Notes: a model not told the origin generated them from the sequence alone. A stretch of DNA of 64,000 nucleotides from Bifidobacterium samirii (GCF_003952945.1 NZ_QXGK01000008.1:32789-96788); one strand, 5' to 3'. Shown: positions 20,787 to 31,413, counted from the first letter of the stretch. Numbers and translations are program-made.

Positions 20787-21524
20787 TCAGCCGGCCTTGG
20801 GGGCCTCGCCCACCTGCGGAGCGCCGTTGATGTCGCGGTGGATGTTCTGCATCTGCGTCTCGATGTTCTGCAGGGAGCGGGCGCAGTCGAGCAGCGTCTG
20901 CGAATGCTCGCTGATCTTGGCGTCCGGAAGGTCGGTCTTGTAGCGCAGCGCATGCTCCAGGCTCGCCCAGTAGTCCATCGCGATGGTGCGGAACTGGACC
21001 TCCACCGGCGTGTAGTGGGCGCCCGAGGAGAGGAACACCGGCACCGCGTAGATCACATGCAGCGACCGGTAGCCGTTCTGCTTGGGGTTCTTGATGTAGT
21101 CCTTGACGCGCAGCACGGAGATGTCGTTCTGCGCCGACAGGTAGTTCGACACCGAGTACACGTCGTCCCGGTAGTTGCAGATCACGCGGATGCCGGCCAC
21201 ATCGAACAGGTTGTCCTTCATCGCCTCGACGCTCAGCGGCAGCCCGCGGCGCACGAGCTTGCCGAGGATCGAGTTGACGGACTTGAGGCGGCGCTCCATA
21301 TGGTGGATCGGGTCGTGCGAGAAACGCACCTGGAACTCCGAATCAAGGATCTCCAGCTTGGTGCTGATCTCGTACATCGCGCCCTCGTACACCTGCATGA
21401 GGTCGATGAACTCGGGGATCTGATCGGTGGGGAACTCGCCCTCCTCCAGTGAGGCGCCCTTGAGTCGGGCCCTGAGGTCGGCGGTGTTGATGCGGCTCTG
21501 TCGGTCAAGTATCACGCCTCCCAT
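20787..21524 (-). CDS. Small alarmone synthetase (GTP pyrophosphokinase family)
   Basis: A 245-residue RelA/SpoT-like synthetase without hydrolase, TGS or ACT domains, like RelQ/YjbM. It would make (p)ppGpp from ATP and GTP/GDP. Visible motifs: NSILGKLVRRG, NLFDVAGIRVICNYRDDVY, VKDYIKNPKQNGYRSLHV and VEVQFRTIAMDYWASLEHALRYK, the synthetase core. It is a stand-alone gene in addition to any long Rel elsewhere. It diverges from miaB. Confidence 0.9.
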   Translation of the reverse strand: MGGVILDRQSRINTADLRARLKGASLEEGEFPTDQIPEFIDLMQVYEGAMYEISTKLEILDSEFQVRFSHDPIHHMERRLKSVNSILGKLVRRGLPLSVEAMKDNLFDVAGIRVICNYRDDVYSVSNYLSAQNDISVLRVKDYIKNPKQNGYRSLHVIYAVPVFLSSGAHYTPVEVQFRTIAMDYWASLEHALRYKTDLPDAKISEHSQTLLDCARSLQNIETQMQNIHRDINGAPQVGEAPKAG

Positions 21525-21643
21525 AGTAGCGCCCGACCCGTGGTGATGTCATGAAGGGGACACGAACGGCGTGCGGCGGCCGCGGACGGCTCGCGTACCG
21601 GCGGCACACCGGTGGGCGTGGCCCATCGTTACGATGGGTGGCT

Positions 21644-23107
21644 ATGAACGAAGACATGATGACCGAGGACGAACGCGCCTCGAAGACGGCCGAGCCCATG
21701 ACCGACGCGACCGGCGGGGAGCGCGGCCGCGGCAAGGGCGTCTACCACATCCACACGCTCGGATGCCAGATGAACGTGCACGACTCCGAACGCATCGCCG
21801 GCGTGCTCGAGGCCGACGGCTATGTGGCCGCCACCGAGGACCAGGTGATCGACAAGGACATCGACCTGATCGTGATGAACACGTGCGCGGTGCGCGAGAA
21901 CGCCGCCGAACGCATGTACGGCACCATCGGCCTGTGGGCGCAGATGAAGCGCGCCCGCCCGAACCTGCAGATCGCCGTGGGCGGCTGCATGGCCCAGCTC
22001 GACCGCGAGCGCATCGCCCGCAAGGCCCCGTGGGTCGACGCCGTGTTCGGCACGAAGAACATCGGCTCCCTGCCCACGCTGCTCGACCAGGCGCGCGTCA
22101 CCGGTGAGGCGCAGGTCGAGGTCGCCGACCGCCTCGACTACTTCCCGAGCGACCTGCCGGCCGCCCGCGCCTCGAAGGTGTCGAGCTGGGTGTCGATCTC
22201 CATGGGCTGCAACAACACGTGCACGTTCTGCATCGTGCCGACGACGCGCGGCAAGGAGCACGACCGCCGTCCGGGCGACATCGTCGCCGAGGTGCGCCGC
22301 TGCGTCGAACAGGGCGCCAAGGAGGTGACTCTGCTGGGCCAGAACGTCAACTCGTTCGGCTACGGCATCGGCGACCGCTACGCGTTCAGCAAGCTGCTGC
22401 GCGCCTGCGGCGAGATCGAAGGCCTGGAGCGCGTGCGCTTCACGTCGCCGCACCCGGCCGCGTTCACCGACGACGTGATCGCCGCGATGGCCGAGACCCC
22501 GAACGTCATGCACCAGCTGCACTTCCCGCTCCAGTCCGGATCCGACCGGATCCTGCGCGCCATGCGCCGCTCCTACCGTTCCGAGAAGTTCATGACGATC
22601 CTCGGCAAGATCCGCGCCGCCATGCCCGACGCGCAGATCTCCACCGACATCATCGTCGGCTTCCCCGGCGAGACCGAGGAGGACTTTCAGGAGACGCTGC
22701 GCATCGTCGAGGAGGCTCGCTTCTCGTCCGCGTTCACGTTCATCTACTCGCCGCGCCCCGGAACCCCGGCCGCCGAGATGGAGCAGGTGCCGCACGACGT
22801 GGCCCAGGAGCGCTTCGAGAGGCTCGTGGCGCTGCAGGAGCGTATCACCGCCGAGGAGCTCGCCAAGTTCGAGGGCCGCGACGTCGAGGTGATGATCACC
22901 GGCGCCGCCGGCAAGAAGGACGCGGCCACGCACCGCGTCACCGGCCGCGAACGCACCGGCGTGCTCGTCCACGTCGGCGTGCCCGAAGGCGAGCCGACGC
23001 CGCAGGTGGGCGACTTCGTCACCGCGACCGTCACCCACGCCGGCAAGCACAACCTGATCGCCGACCCCGATCCGAAGGCGGGACAGACCTACCATGTGCG
23101 CCACTGA
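21644..23107 (+). CDS. miaB: tRNA-2-methylthio-N6-dimethylallyladenosine synthase MiaB
   Basis: A 487-residue radical-SAM methylthiotransferase acting on A37 of tRNAs that read UNN codons. Domains: N-terminal UPF0004 ([19 protein letters not shown], with further Cys in NTCAVRENA and GGCMAQ), the radical-SAM core with C189, C193 and C196 in GCNNTCTFC, and a C-terminal TRAM domain. ATG 21644 is chosen; an upstream in-frame extension is low-complexity and lacks similarity. It overlaps miaA by 14 bp, so both A37 modification enzymes are co-translated. Confidence 0.95.
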   Translation: MNEDMMTEDERASKTAEPMTDATGGERGRGKGVYHIHTLGCQMNVHDSERIAGVLEADGYVAATEDQVIDKDIDLIVMNTCAVRENAAERMYGTIGLWAQMKRARPNLQIAVGGCMAQLDRERIARKAPWVDAVFGTKNIGSLPTLLDQARVTGEAQVEVADRLDYFPSDLPAARASKVSSWVSISMGCNNTCTFCIVPTTRGKEHDRRPGDIVAEVRRCVEQGAKEVTLLGQNVNSFGYGIGDRYAFSKLLRACGEIEGLERVRFTSPHPAAFTDDVIAAMAETPNVMHQLHFPLQSGSDRILRAMRRSYRSEKFMTILGKIRAAMPDAQISTDIIVGFPGETEEDFQETLRIVEEARFSSAFTFIYSPRPGTPAAEMEQVPHDVAQERFERLVALQERITAEELAKFEGRDVEVMITGAAGKKDAATHRVTGRERTGVLVHVGVPEGEPTPQVGDFVTATVTHAGKHNLIADPDPKAGQTYHVRH

Positions 23108-24170
23108 CGCGACCCGCGGCGCCGCCGACGCGCCGACTGCGGCGCCGGCGTCGCCGGTGCGGACGGCGGACGCCGCGACGCCGGCGGGGGAGCGGCGCGT
23201 CGTCTCCATCGTCGGCCCCACCGCATCCGGCAAGACCGGCCTGGCCATCACGCTCGCCAGGGCGCTCGCCGAACGCGGCGAACGCGTCGAGATCGTGAAC
23301 GCCGACGCCTACCAGATGTACCGCGGCATGGACATCGGCACCGCCAAGGCGAGCGCCGACGAACGCGCCGCCGTCCCGCACCATCTGCTCGACGTGATCG
23401 ACCCGGACGAGACGATGTCGGTCGCGCTCTTCCAGACGATGGCGCGCGACTGCATCGCCGATCTGCGCTCGCGCGGCATCCGGCCGATCCTCGTGGGAGG
23501 CTCCGGCCTGTACGCGCGCGCCGCGATCGACGACATCTCGTTCCCCGGCACCGACCCGCAGGTGCGGGCGCGGCTGGAGGAGCGCGAACGCGAGGAGGGG
23601 GCGCTCGCCCTGTTCGCCGAACTGCGCGAACGCGACCCCGAGGCCGCGTCGCGCATGGATCCGAACAATCCGCGCCGCACGATCCGCGCGCTCGAGGTGA
23701 TCGAGGTGACGGGCCGCCCGTATTCGGCGAGCCTGCCGCGCTACCGGTATGTGATCCCGTGCGTGCAGATCGGCCTGGACCTGCCGCGCGAGGAGCTGGA
23801 CCGCCGCATCGCGCTGCGTACGCGGGCGATGCTCGATCAGGGGTTCGTGGACGAGGTGGAGCGTCTGCGCCTGCATCTGGGCGTGACCGCGTCGCGCGCG
23901 CTCGGCTACCAGCAGGTCATCGACCATCTGGACGGCCTGCGCGACCTGGAGGAGACGTATCTGGACATCGCGCAGAAGACGCGCCGGCTGGCCCGCAAGC
24001 AGATGGGCTGGTTCGGCCGCGACCCGCGCATCCACTGGCTGCAGGCGCTCAACCCGGCGCTGGCCGCGAACGCGCTGGCGATCGTCGACCATGCGGACGC
24101 GGGCGACTACGATGCGGTCGACGCGATGGCCGACGAGTACGTGCAGCATCATCTGGGCGACATCGGCTGA
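23094..24170 (+). CDS. miaA: tRNA dimethylallyltransferase MiaA
   Basis: A 358-residue enzyme that transfers dimethylallyl from DMAPP to N6 of A37 in tRNA, producing the substrate of MiaB. The P-loop is GPTASGKT near residue 41-48, followed by [27 protein letters not shown] and [13 protein letters not shown]. The N-terminal 35 residues are an Ala/Thr-rich extension. The start codon lies inside the 3' end of miaB. A hairpin terminator follows. Confidence 0.95.
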   Translation: MCATDATRGAADAPTAAPASPVRTADAATPAGERRVVSIVGPTASGKTGLAITLARALAERGERVEIVNADAYQMYRGMDIGTAKASADERAAVPHHLLDVIDPDETMSVALFQTMARDCIADLRSRGIRPILVGGSGLYARAAIDDISFPGTDPQVRARLEEREREEGALALFAELRERDPEAASRMDPNNPRRTIRALEVIEVTGRPYSASLPRYRYVIPCVQIGLDLPREELDRRIALRTRAMLDQGFVDEVERLRLHLGVTASRALGYQQVIDHLDGLRDLEETYLDIAQKTRRLARKQMGWFGRDPRIHWLQALNPALAANALAIVDHADAGDYDAVDAMADEYVQHHLGDIG

Positions 24171-24190
24171 CGGCCGGCGACACCGCACCG

Positions 24191-24220
24191 GGGCCGTCCC
24201 GTAAAGGGCGGCCCTTCGTT
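24191..24220 (+). terminator. Terminator after miaA
   Basis: GGGCCGTCC pairs with GGGCGGCCC (nine pairs, one G-U) around a 6-nt loop, followed by TTCGTT; 20 bp after the miaA stop codon. It suggests ftsK has its own promoter. Confidence 0.6.
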
Positions 24221-24252
24221 ATGACCGGCCGACGGTAGAATCGGGAGACGTT

Positions 24253-27192
24253 ATGGCACGTACAACATCCTCATCGGGCAAGAAGCCCCGTTCCTCGTCG
24301 TCCGGCGCCGGCGCGAAGCGCGATTCGGCTCCGAAGCGCCCGCCCGAATCGCCGGGCATGTATGCCCTGCTGATCGTCCCGCGCGCGCTGGGCACTGCGG
24401 TGCGTTCGCTGTGCGGCGTGGGCGAATACGATCCGGACTACCGCAGGGACGGCCTGTGCTTCGTGATGATCGTGCTCGCGATCTTCTTCTGCGCGTCCGA
24501 ATGGTTCCGCGTGGACGGCGTGCTGGGTCTGGTGCTGCACGCGATCGCGTCGGGCCTGTTCGGCGTGATGAGCGTGATCGTGCCGGTGCTGCTGGTCATC
24601 GTCGCGTTGCGGCTGATGCGCAATGCGGGCAGCCGTTCCGACAATCCGCGCGTGGTGACCGGCTGGATGCTGCTGCTGTGGTCGGTGTGCTCGATCATCG
24701 ACGTGGCCGTGGCCGCCGACGTGCCCGGCTTCCACATCGACGTGCTCCAGAAGGCCGGTGGCCTGCTCGGCTTCGTGCTCGGCTCTCCGCTGGCGTGGGG
24801 CCTGTCCGACATGTTCGCGATCGTCGTGTTCGTGGTGGTCGCCCTGTTCTCGGTCATGATGATCACGCGCACGCATGTGGTGGAGATCCCCGACCGGCTG
24901 CGTGAGATGAGGGAGCGCCTCGCCCCGCCGGCCGCCGAGGACGGGGACGACTATCCGAACGAGGTGCGCATCGGCGACGAGACGCTCGCGTTCGCGCAGG
25001 GCGTGCCCGCGCACGACGGTTCCGACGACGACGCCGAGGACGGCGCACGGTCCCGTCCGCGTCTCGGCTTCCTGTCGCGTCTGTTCTCCCGCCGCCGCGC
25101 CGACGGCGACCCCTCCCTCGACCGCTATGCCGGCGACGACCCGTTCGACCATGCCGCCGAACGTCACGGCGACGCCGCCGAGACGTCGCTGCTCGACCGT
25201 TCCGCCGGCCTGCGTCCGCGCACGGTCGCGTCGGACGGCCTGTCGTCCCTGTCGCCGTCGGCGATGCGGACGGCCGCGATGCCGTCCGGCGGCCTGGTCG
25301 ACGACGATCCGGCCGACGAGGTCGGCGGCACGCGCGTCATGCCGTCCGGCTCGTTCGGCGCGGCCGCCTCGCCGACGCCGTCCGCCGGATACGCGGACGC
25401 CTCCGCCGTGCCCGCCACGTCCGCCGCGACCGGTCCCGCCGGGTACACAGGCGGCGCCGACCCATGGGCCGGCATCGCATCCGACGGCACCACGATCGTC
25501 AAGCCCGCCGCGCGCACCGTCGCCTCGTCGGCGTACGCGGGCCCGTCCGGCGCCGATGCCGCGGCGAGCGGTCCCGCGACGACGGCCGCGGCCGCATCCG
25601 CGGCATCCGCGACGGCCGGCGGCGCCGTCGGCGAGGCGGACGCCTCCACATTCGACGCGGCCGCGTCGGACGACCCGGACCGTCCCTACCAGCTGCCGAA
25701 CCTGGAGCTGCTGGCCAAGGGCCGGCCGCATGCGGCGCGCACGCCCGCCAACGACCACGTCATCGCCGCGTTGACCACCACGTTCCAGCAGTTCAACGTG
25801 GACGCGAAGGTCATCGGCTTCCTGCGCGGCCCGTCCGTCACCCAGTACGAGGTGGAGCTGGGGCCGGGCGTCAAGGTCGAGAAGGTCACCAACCTGCAGA
25901 AGAACATCGCGTACGCGGTCGCCAGCTCCGACGTGCGCATCCTCTCGCCGATTCCCGGCAAGTCCGCGATCGGCATCGAGATCCCGAACGTGGACCGCGA
26001 GATCGTGCAGCTGGGCGACGTGCTGCGCTCCGACAAGGCCGTCAACGATCCCGCGCCGATGCTCACCGGCGTCGGCAAGGACGTCGAGGGCCGGTTCGTG
26101 ACCGCCGACCTGACGAAGATGCCGCACCTGCTGGTCGCCGGCGCGACCGGCTCGGGCAAGTCGAGCTTCATCAACTCGATGCTCACGTCGATCATCATGC
26201 GGGCCACGCCCGACCAGGTGCGCATGATCATGGTCGACCCCAAGCGCGTCGAACTGTCCGCGTACGCGGGCATCCCGCACCTGCTCACGCCCATCATCAC
26301 CGACCCGAAGAAGGCCGCCCAGGCGCTCGAATGGGTCGTCAAGGAGATGGACTCGCGCTACTCCGACCTCGAGTTCTTCGGATTCCGCCACGTCAAGGAC
26401 TTCAACGAGGCGGTGCGCGCCGGCAAGGTCCACGCGCCCGAAGGCTCCAAACGCAAGGTGGCTCCCTACCCGTACCTGCTGGTCGTCGTCGACGAGATGG
26501 CCGACCTGATGATGGTCGCCAAGAACGACGTGGAAAGCTCGATCCAGCGCATCACGCAGCTGGCGCGAGCCGCCGGCGTGCACCTCGTGCTCGCCACGCA
26601 GCGCCCGTCGGTCGACGTCGTCACCGGCCTGATCAAGGCGAACATCCCGTCGCGTCTCGCGTTCGCCACGTCGTCGGCCACCGATTCGAGGGTCATCCTC
26701 GACACGGTGGGCGCCGAGACGCTCATCGGCCAGGGCGACGCCCTGTTCCTGCCGATGGGCATGGCCAAGCCGTTGCGCGTGCAGGGCTCGTGGGTGAGCG
26801 AATCGGAGATCCGCAAGGCGGTCGAATTCGTGCGCACCCAGCGCAAGCCCAGCTACCGCGAGGACATCGAGCAGATGGCCAAGGAGGCGGAGAAGTCCGC
26901 GATGGAACCCGATGAGGACATCGGCGACGATCTGGACGTGCTGCTGCAGGCCGCGGAACTGGTCGTCACCACCCAGTTCGGCTCCACGTCGATGCTCCAG
27001 CGCAAGCTGCGCGTCGGCTTCGCCAAGGCCGGCCGGCTCATGGACCTGCTCGAATCGCGCGGCGTCGTCGGCCCGTCCGAAGGCTCCAAGGCGCGCCAGG
27101 TGCTCGTCCAGCCCCAGGACCTGCCCGCCGTGCTCGCGTTCATCCGCGGCGAGACCGACGCGCTCGACGCCGGCGGCGACGCCACGGCGTGA
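24253..27192 (+). CDS. ftsK: FtsK/SpoIIIE DNA translocase
   Basis: A 979-residue septal DNA translocase that pumps chromosome ends through the division septum. It has a basic N-terminal tail, about four to five membrane segments (residues 70-215), a 270-residue Ala/Ser/Pro/Asp-rich linker, and the motor domain with Walker A G630-K636 (GATGSGKS), [18 protein letters not shown], Walker [15 protein letters not shown] and [19 protein letters not shown]. The C-terminal gamma winged helix ([20 protein letters not shown]) reads KOPS-type sequences. It is followed 65 bp later by pgsA. Confidence 0.95.
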   Translation: MARTTSSSGKKPRSSSSGAGAKRDSAPKRPPESPGMYALLIVPRALGTAVRSLCGVGEYDPDYRRDGLCFVMIVLAIFFCASEWFRVDGVLGLVLHAIASGLFGVMSVIVPVLLVIVALRLMRNAGSRSDNPRVVTGWMLLLWSVCSIIDVAVAADVPGFHIDVLQKAGGLLGFVLGSPLAWGLSDMFAIVVFVVVALFSVMMITRTHVVEIPDRLREMRERLAPPAAEDGDDYPNEVRIGDETLAFAQGVPAHDGSDDDAEDGARSRPRLGFLSRLFSRRRADGDPSLDRYAGDDPFDHAAERHGDAAETSLLDRSAGLRPRTVASDGLSSLSPSAMRTAAMPSGGLVDDDPADEVGGTRVMPSGSFGAAASPTPSAGYADASAVPATSAATGPAGYTGGADPWAGIASDGTTIVKPAARTVASSAYAGPSGADAAASGPATTAAAASAASATAGGAVGEADASTFDAAASDDPDRPYQLPNLELLAKGRPHAARTPANDHVIAALTTTFQQFNVDAKVIGFLRGPSVTQYEVELGPGVKVEKVTNLQKNIAYAVASSDVRILSPIPGKSAIGIEIPNVDREIVQLGDVLRSDKAVNDPAPMLTGVGKDVEGRFVTADLTKMPHLLVAGATGSGKSSFINSMLTSIIMRATPDQVRMIMVDPKRVELSAYAGIPHLLTPIITDPKKAAQALEWVVKEMDSRYSDLEFFGFRHVKDFNEAVRAGKVHAPEGSKRKVAPYPYLLVVVDEMADLMMVAKNDVESSIQRITQLARAAGVHLVLATQRPSVDVVTGLIKANIPSRLAFATSSATDSRVILDTVGAETLIGQGDALFLPMGMAKPLRVQGSWVSESEIRKAVEFVRTQRKPSYREDIEQMAKEAEKSAMEPDEDIGDDLDVLLQAAELVVTTQFGSTSMLQRKLRVGFAKAGRLMDLLESRGVVGPSEGSKARQVLVQPQDLPAVLAFIRGETDALDAGGDATA

Positions 27193-27257
27193 CGGCGTGA
27201 CGGCATGACGGACGCGCCCCGGCTGACAAGTCGGACGGGGCGCGGTAAGGTGAACCC

Positions 27258-27923
27258 ATGACCAAGGACAAGAAGCAAAGCCAGTCATCCGCCTCGTCGT
27301 CGCTGCTGGACGGGTGGAACGCGCCGCCGAACCTCGTGACGTACTCGCGCATCGTGCTCGTCGTGATCTTCCTCGGCCTGTACATCGCGGCCGGGGCGTG
27401 GGGACTGAACAACCTCCCGATGCGCTGGGTCGCCGCCATCCTCTTCATCGTCGCCGCCTCCACCGATAAGCTGGACGGCTGGATGGCCCGCAGGTTCAAC
27501 CAGGTCACCGAACTCGGCAAGCTCATGGACCCGATCGCCGACAAGCTCCTCACCTGCGCGACGCTCGTCGTGGCCGCCGCGTTCGGCGAACTCGGCCCCG
27601 TCTGGCTCGGCTGGATCGTCGTCGCCCTGTTCCTCATCCGCGAACTGGGCATCACCGTGATGCGCTTCTTCGTCATCGACACCGGCGGCAAGGTCATCGC
27701 CGCCGCATGGCCCGGCAAGCTCAAGACCCTGTTCCAGTGCATCGGCCTGTCGATGCTCATGCTCCCGGTCTGGCAGTTCGCCGGCACGTCCGGCGACAAC
27801 CCGCTGTGGCTCAACGCCTACCTGTTCCTCACCTACCTGATGATCTTCGTGTCGCTGGTCCTGTGCCTCTACTCGGGCGCCATCTACCTGATCAACACGT
27901 TCTCCGGACGCCGCAAGGCCTGA
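27258..27923 (+). CDS. pgsA: CDP-diacylglycerol-glycerol-3-phosphate 3-phosphatidyltransferase
   Basis: A 221-residue membrane enzyme forming phosphatidylglycerophosphate. The CDP-alcohol phosphotransferase motif DG-x2-AR-x8-G-x3-D-x3-D is present as KLDGWMARRFNQVTELGKLM followed by DPIADK. About six hydrophobic segments surround it. ATG 27258 begins within a run typical of actinobacteria (ftsK-pgsA-cinA). A U-tract terminator follows 14 bp after the stop, before cinA. Confidence 0.93.
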   Translation: MTKDKKQSQSSASSSLLDGWNAPPNLVTYSRIVLVVIFLGLYIAAGAWGLNNLPMRWVAAILFIVAASTDKLDGWMARRFNQVTELGKLMDPIADKLLTCATLVVAAAFGELGPVWLGWIVVALFLIRELGITVMRFFVIDTGGKVIAAAWPGKLKTLFQCIGLSMLMLPVWQFAGTSGDNPLWLNAYLFLTYLMIFVSLVLCLYSGAIYLINTFSGRRKA

Positions 27924-27937
27924 ACCGGACCGTCCGT

Positions 27938-27963
27938 CCCCTCCCGCCGGGAGGGGATTTTTT
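27938..27963 (+). terminator. Rho-independent terminator after pgsA
   Basis: CCCCTCCC and GGGAGGGG form a perfect 8-bp stem with a 3-nt loop, followed by A and six T residues (27958-27963). It is the one textbook U-tract terminator I see in the window. Confidence 0.9.
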
Positions 27964-28022
27964 CATATACGGGGAGCGGCGGGCCCTCGGTGGGTCGGAA
28001 CGCCGCTCCGGAAAGGAAAGCC

Positions 28023-28637
28023 ATGATGGATGCCAGCCAGTACGTCCCGTCCGATCCGACGGACGCCGTCGCCGACATGCAGGCCGCGTGCGACGCGCTC
28101 GCCGCCCGCATCCTGTCCCGGTGCGCCGACGACGGATTGATGATCGCCGCCGCCGAATCGCTCACCGGCGGCCTGCTCGCCGACGCGTTCGTCCGCATCC
28201 CCGGCGCGTCGGCCGTGTTCCTCGGCTCGGCCGTCACCTACGACATCCGCGCGAAGCGCAGCATCCTCGGCGTCGACGGCACGCTCCTCGCACGCGAAGG
28301 CGCCGTCCACCCCGACGTCGCCCGCGCGATGGCGTCCGGAACCGCACGCCTGTACACGCAGGACGGGGAGGAGGGGGCGGTCATCGGACTGTCCACCACC
28401 GGCGTCGCCGGCCCCGGTCCCGACGGCGACAAGCCGGCCGGCCTTGTCTACGTCGGCATCGCCATGCCGATGCAACGCTCTGTCAACGGCGGGCGGCTGG
28501 CCGGCGACGGGCGGGCCGACGACACCGCCGGCGAAACGGAGGCGCTGGAACTCCATCTGCACGGCACCCGCGAGGAGGTGCGCCGGCTGACCGTCCTGCG
28601 CGTACTGGAGGCGCTCGCGGAACGCCTCGGCGCGTAG
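28023..28637 (+). CDS. CinA C-terminal-type nicotinamide-nucleotide amidohydrolase
   Basis: A 204-residue protein equal to the CinA C-terminal (PncC) domain alone. PncC enzymes deamidate nicotinamide mononucleotide in NAD recycling. Motifs: AAESLTGGLLADAFVRIPGAS, FLGSAVTYD and STTGVAGPGPDGDKPAGLVYVG. The insert between residues 165 and 180 (NGGRLAGDGRADD) lengthens the domain slightly. ATG 28023 follows GGAAAGGAAA. In actinobacteria this gene is usually followed by a clgR-like regulator and recA; here prophage DNA follows. Confidence 0.9.
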   Translation: MMDASQYVPSDPTDAVADMQAACDALAARILSRCADDGLMIAAAESLTGGLLADAFVRIPGASAVFLGSAVTYDIRAKRSILGVDGTLLAREGAVHPDVARAMASGTARLYTQDGEEGAVIGLSTTGVAGPGPDGDKPAGLVYVGIAMPMQRSVNGGRLAGDGRADDTAGETEALELHLHGTREEVRRLTVLRVLEALAERLGA

Positions 28638-28877
28638 ATCGGAGCGGTGGTTCTTCCGTCATCAGCGAAACTTGAGTCCGTTTTAAGCACAACCAGACGA
28701 ATAGTTTGAACACCCCCACCAAAACCGTTGCAAAACCACCGAAACGGCGGAATACCAACGATTGACGACAGGGGCGCTCGCCGTCGCCGCACTCCAAGAA
28801 ATCCGTATAGGACCGGGAGTGTACGCCGCAATAGGGTGGACTATAGGGTGAACCCGTACCAACGTATGGGAGGCGAC
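28638..28877. other. Left prophage junction and integrase leader
   Basis: This 240-bp stretch has no gene. It starts at the cinA stop codon and changes to lower-GC sequence (CTTGAGTCCGTTTTAAGC) from about 28670. Short repeated CAAAACC units lie at 28717-28740 and could be integrase arm sites. The left attachment site should be here; its core cannot be named because the right site is beyond the window. Confidence 0.5.
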
Positions 28878-30119
28878 ATGACCGCAACCACCAGCCGCAG
28901 GACCAAGGGCGCCGGCAGCGTGTTCAAGGACGACGCCGGCGTCTGGCACTACCGTACCGAACTTCCCCCGGATCCCGCCACCGGCAAACGCCGCCGCATC
29001 GAGACCACCGGCAGGAACAAGACCGACACCCGCGACCGCCACCAGGCCAAGATCGACCGCTACCACCGCGACGGCACCATCCCCACCCGCAGAAGCCCCT
29101 ACCTGCGCGACTGGCTCGCCGCGCGGAGCGAACGCCGCCGCGCCGTCCTCAAACCCAACACCTGGTACAGCCAGAACTGCCGCGTCACCACCATCAGCGG
29201 CGTCCTGGGCAACACGCGTCTGACCGACATCACTCCGGCCCACATCCACGCGCTCGCCGACGCGCTCGCCGACAGGGACCTCTCGCAGGCCACCATCAAC
29301 GAGCACGTCCGCTACCTCTCCCAGGCACTGGACGAGGCGGTCCTGGACGAGCTCATCCCGTCCAACCCGTGCCGACGCGTCAAACGGCCACGGCCTGACG
29401 AGCGCACCGTCACCATCCTCGACGAGCACGAACCCGCCGCGCTGATCCGCGCGGCCACGCAGACCGTACTGGCCGGAGGAGCCCGCGGACCGCACGACGA
29501 CCCCGAGGACACCGCCATGTGGGCGCTCATGTTCGAGCTCGCGTTCGCCACCGGCATGAGGGAGGGCGAACGGTACGCCCTCATGCCCTACGAGCTGGAA
29601 CTGCGCGACGGCACGCCTGGCATCCACGTCCAGCAGCAGCTCCAGGACTACGTGGGCGGTCCCGACGCGTCCATCCCCAGATGGCAGGACGCCGAGCACG
29701 TGACCGGAGGCCTATGGCTGGTCCGCCCCAAAAGCGCCGCCGGCGACCGCTTCGTACCCATCAGCCGCTCCCTGTGGGACCGCCTGTGGGATCGCATCAT
29801 CGCCTACGGCATGGGGCCCCGCCAGTTCGTCTTCCACAACCTGCGCGGCACGCCACTGCGTCACGAACAGGAGATGCGCCGATGGCGGCGCGCCCTCGAC
29901 GCCGCGGGACTGCCGTACGTCAGCATCCACAGCGCCCGCCACTGGGCCGCCACCCGCGTCGCCGAATCCGGCGCCGGCGAGGACGAACGCAAGGCCGTCC
30001 TCGGACACACCGACATCCGCATGACCGCCCGCTACACCCACTGGGGAGCCGGAGCCCTCGGCGACATGATGACCCGCGCCATCCCCACCCTCGCCCCAAC
30101 CGACACCCAACCCCAATAA
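28878..30119 (+). CDS. int: Phage tyrosine integrase
   Basis: A 413-residue site-specific recombinase that would insert and excise the prophage. It has an N-terminal AP2-like arm-binding region (GAGSVFKDDAGVWHYRTEL), a SAM-like core-binding domain (residues 75-165) and a catalytic domain with Arg in TGMREGERYAL (about 229), HSARHWAATR (His and Arg about 350) and LGHTDIRMTARYTH with the nucleophilic Tyr near 386. ATG 28878 is chosen because GGGAGG sits 5 nt upstream; an open extension to 28728 lacks such a site. It reads into the prophage. Confidence 0.93.
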   Translation: MTATTSRRTKGAGSVFKDDAGVWHYRTELPPDPATGKRRRIETTGRNKTDTRDRHQAKIDRYHRDGTIPTRRSPYLRDWLAARSERRRAVLKPNTWYSQNCRVTTISGVLGNTRLTDITPAHIHALADALADRDLSQATINEHVRYLSQALDEAVLDELIPSNPCRRVKRPRPDERTVTILDEHEPAALIRAATQTVLAGGARGPHDDPEDTAMWALMFELAFATGMREGERYALMPYELELRDGTPGIHVQQQLQDYVGGPDASIPRWQDAEHVTGGLWLVRPKSAAGDRFVPISRSLWDRLWDRIIAYGMGPRQFVFHNLRGTPLRHEQEMRRWRRALDAAGLPYVSIHSARHWAATRVAESGAGEDERKAVLGHTDIRMTARYTHWGAGALGDMMTRAIPTLAPTDTQPQ

Positions 30120-30138
30120 CGTTGGAATCAAGCCCCAC

Positions 30139-30174
30139 CCGTCGGCGTGTCGCCCAAAAATGACACGCCGACGG
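30139..30174. terminator. Hairpin after integrase gene
   Basis: A perfect 13-bp stem (CCGTCGGCGTGTC with its complement at 30162-30174) around the loop GCCCAAAAAT, 20 bp after the integrase stop. Its sequence shares GCGACACGCCGACG, read on the minus strand, with two other sites in the prophage. Confidence 0.6.
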
Positions 30175-30300
30175 ACACCCAAAACCCCAAACCCTCATAG
30201 CCTCCGAGCCCGCCGACCGGTACACTCCGCCCAATAAGCTGGCATCACGACACGCCGTAGTGACGGGGCCATCAACTAACTCAATCGGAAGGAGCGCACG

Positions 30301-30879
30301 ATGGGAAACCAGACGACAATCAACGTGGACGACTTCGGCGCTCCTTCCCGGGCCGCAATCCCCACCATCGAGAACCGGACGATTCCGGCGGAATCGGCCA
30401 CGGAGACCTTGCTGAAGACGATTGCGGTGGACGGCCGCGTGACCCTCCCCATCGACGTCGAGGCGGTGATCAAAGCCCTCGGTCTCCAGATGGAATCGCT
30501 GCCCCTTACCCCGACCACGGATGGCCTATTGGTGAAACCGTCCCCAAACGAGCCGTTCAAGGCCGTGGTCAACAATGCGTCGCACGAGCATCGCAGGCGA
30601 TTCACCTACGCGCATGAGATAGGCCACTTCGTTCACAAATACCAGGACTACCCCGAAGACGAAAAGACCGGTCTTGTGGAGCGCCGCGACGAACTCTCGT
30701 CAAAAGGCATCGACCCGGAGGAGATCTGGGCGAACCGATTCGCCGCTGCACTGCTCATGCCCGCATCCATCGTCCGTCATTGCTGGGGCGAAGGACGCAC
30801 CCGTGACGAACTCGCCGACATGTTCAACGTGTCGCGTCGCGCCATGGACCTACGCATCGCGACTCTGGGACTCGAATGA
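30301..30879 (+). CDS. ImmA/IrrE-family metallopeptidase
   Basis: A 192-residue protein with the zinc motif HEIGH in RRFTYAHEIGHFVHKYQ near residue 107, plus the downstream EEIWANRFAAALLMP segment carrying the third ligand Glu. Relatives such as ImmA cleave phage or mobile-element repressors, or control stress genes. ATG 30301 follows GGAAGGAG. A coupled membrane-protein gene follows (ATGA overlap). A second peptidase of this family sits with the repressor at 33112-33492, so which one acts on the repressor is open. Confidence 0.88.
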   Translation: MGNQTTINVDDFGAPSRAAIPTIENRTIPAESATETLLKTIAVDGRVTLPIDVEAVIKALGLQMESLPLTPTTDGLLVKPSPNEPFKAVVNNASHEHRRRFTYAHEIGHFVHKYQDYPEDEKTGLVERRDELSSKGIDPEEIWANRFAAALLMPASIVRHCWGEGRTRDELADMFNVSRRAMDLRIATLGLE

Positions 30880-31373
30880 CGGACGCCATGCAATCAGGGC
30901 AAAGCGAGGATGTGACAGCTCTCAGCATGTATGCCGCAGCTGCATCAGCCCATCGCGAATCCATACTCGCCGATGCCGTGGAGCCTCCGACGGGCGGCAT
31001 GTCCATCGACGGCTCCGCAGATGAAGCCACATCCTCAGCAGCGGAATACAACGCGCAGCGTCGCGAATCCGCCCATCTCAGAAAACTCGACGCAAAGAAC
31101 CAGCGCCGCGAACAGGAGAACCAGCTTCGCGTCACCATTGCCCAGCGCATCATCGACTTTGTCGCGGGGCAGCTCGTCCTCACCAACATGCTTGCATGGC
31201 TCTATGCCCTTGTCATGCTTGCCCGCCATGACCCCATACCATCCGAAGTCATCATCGCATGGCTCAGCTCCACCATCGTCGAGATCATCGGACTTCTCTG
31301 GGTCATGGCCCGAAGCCTGTTCCCGTTCCGAGACAGGCACCGCGATAACGACGCGGAAAAACACGACAGATAA
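30876..31373 (+). CDS. Membrane protein of unknown function coupled to ImmA-like gene
   Basis: A 165-residue protein starting at ATG 30876, overlapping the peptidase stop codon. Residues 1-85 are hydrophilic and probably helical (ending in RKLDAKNQRREQENQLRVT). Two membrane segments follow at about residues 95-115 (LVLTNMLAWLYALVMLA) and 125-145 (VIIAWLSSTIVEIIGLLWVM), and the tail is basic. The layout fits a cytoplasmic domain held at the membrane. I do not recognise the family; superinfection exclusion is one possibility from its lysogeny-module context. Confidence 0.7.
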   Translation: MTDAMQSGQSEDVTALSMYAAAASAHRESILADAVEPPTGGMSIDGSADEATSSAAEYNAQRRESAHLRKLDAKNQRREQENQLRVTIAQRIIDFVAGQLVLTNMLAWLYALVMLARHDPIPSEVIIAWLSSTIVEIIGLLWVMARSLFPFRDRHRDNDAEKHDR

Positions 31374-31387
31374 ACGCACAAGACCGC

Positions 31388-31413
31388 CCCGGCGCTCGCA
31401 GGAGAGCGCCGGG
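31388..31413. terminator. Hairpin of the GCGCTC type
   Basis: CCCGGCGCTC and GAGCGCCGGG form a perfect 10-bp stem with a 6-nt loop, 14 bp after the membrane-protein stop. One of four similar hairpins at gene boundaries in this prophage. Confidence 0.6.

Noticed and set aside
24271-27288. 1,005-codon frame antisense to ftsK
   Set aside because: Arg/Gly/His-rich translation without domains; FtsK motifs on the other strand are clear.
28638-28877. Defined attachment-site core
   Set aside because: The right prophage end is outside the window, so no direct repeat can be matched.
30139-30174. Sixth copy of the dispersed palindromic repeat
   Set aside because: It shares only CGACACGCC with the family and lacks the inner GGCGGTT motif; treated as a separate phage hairpin.
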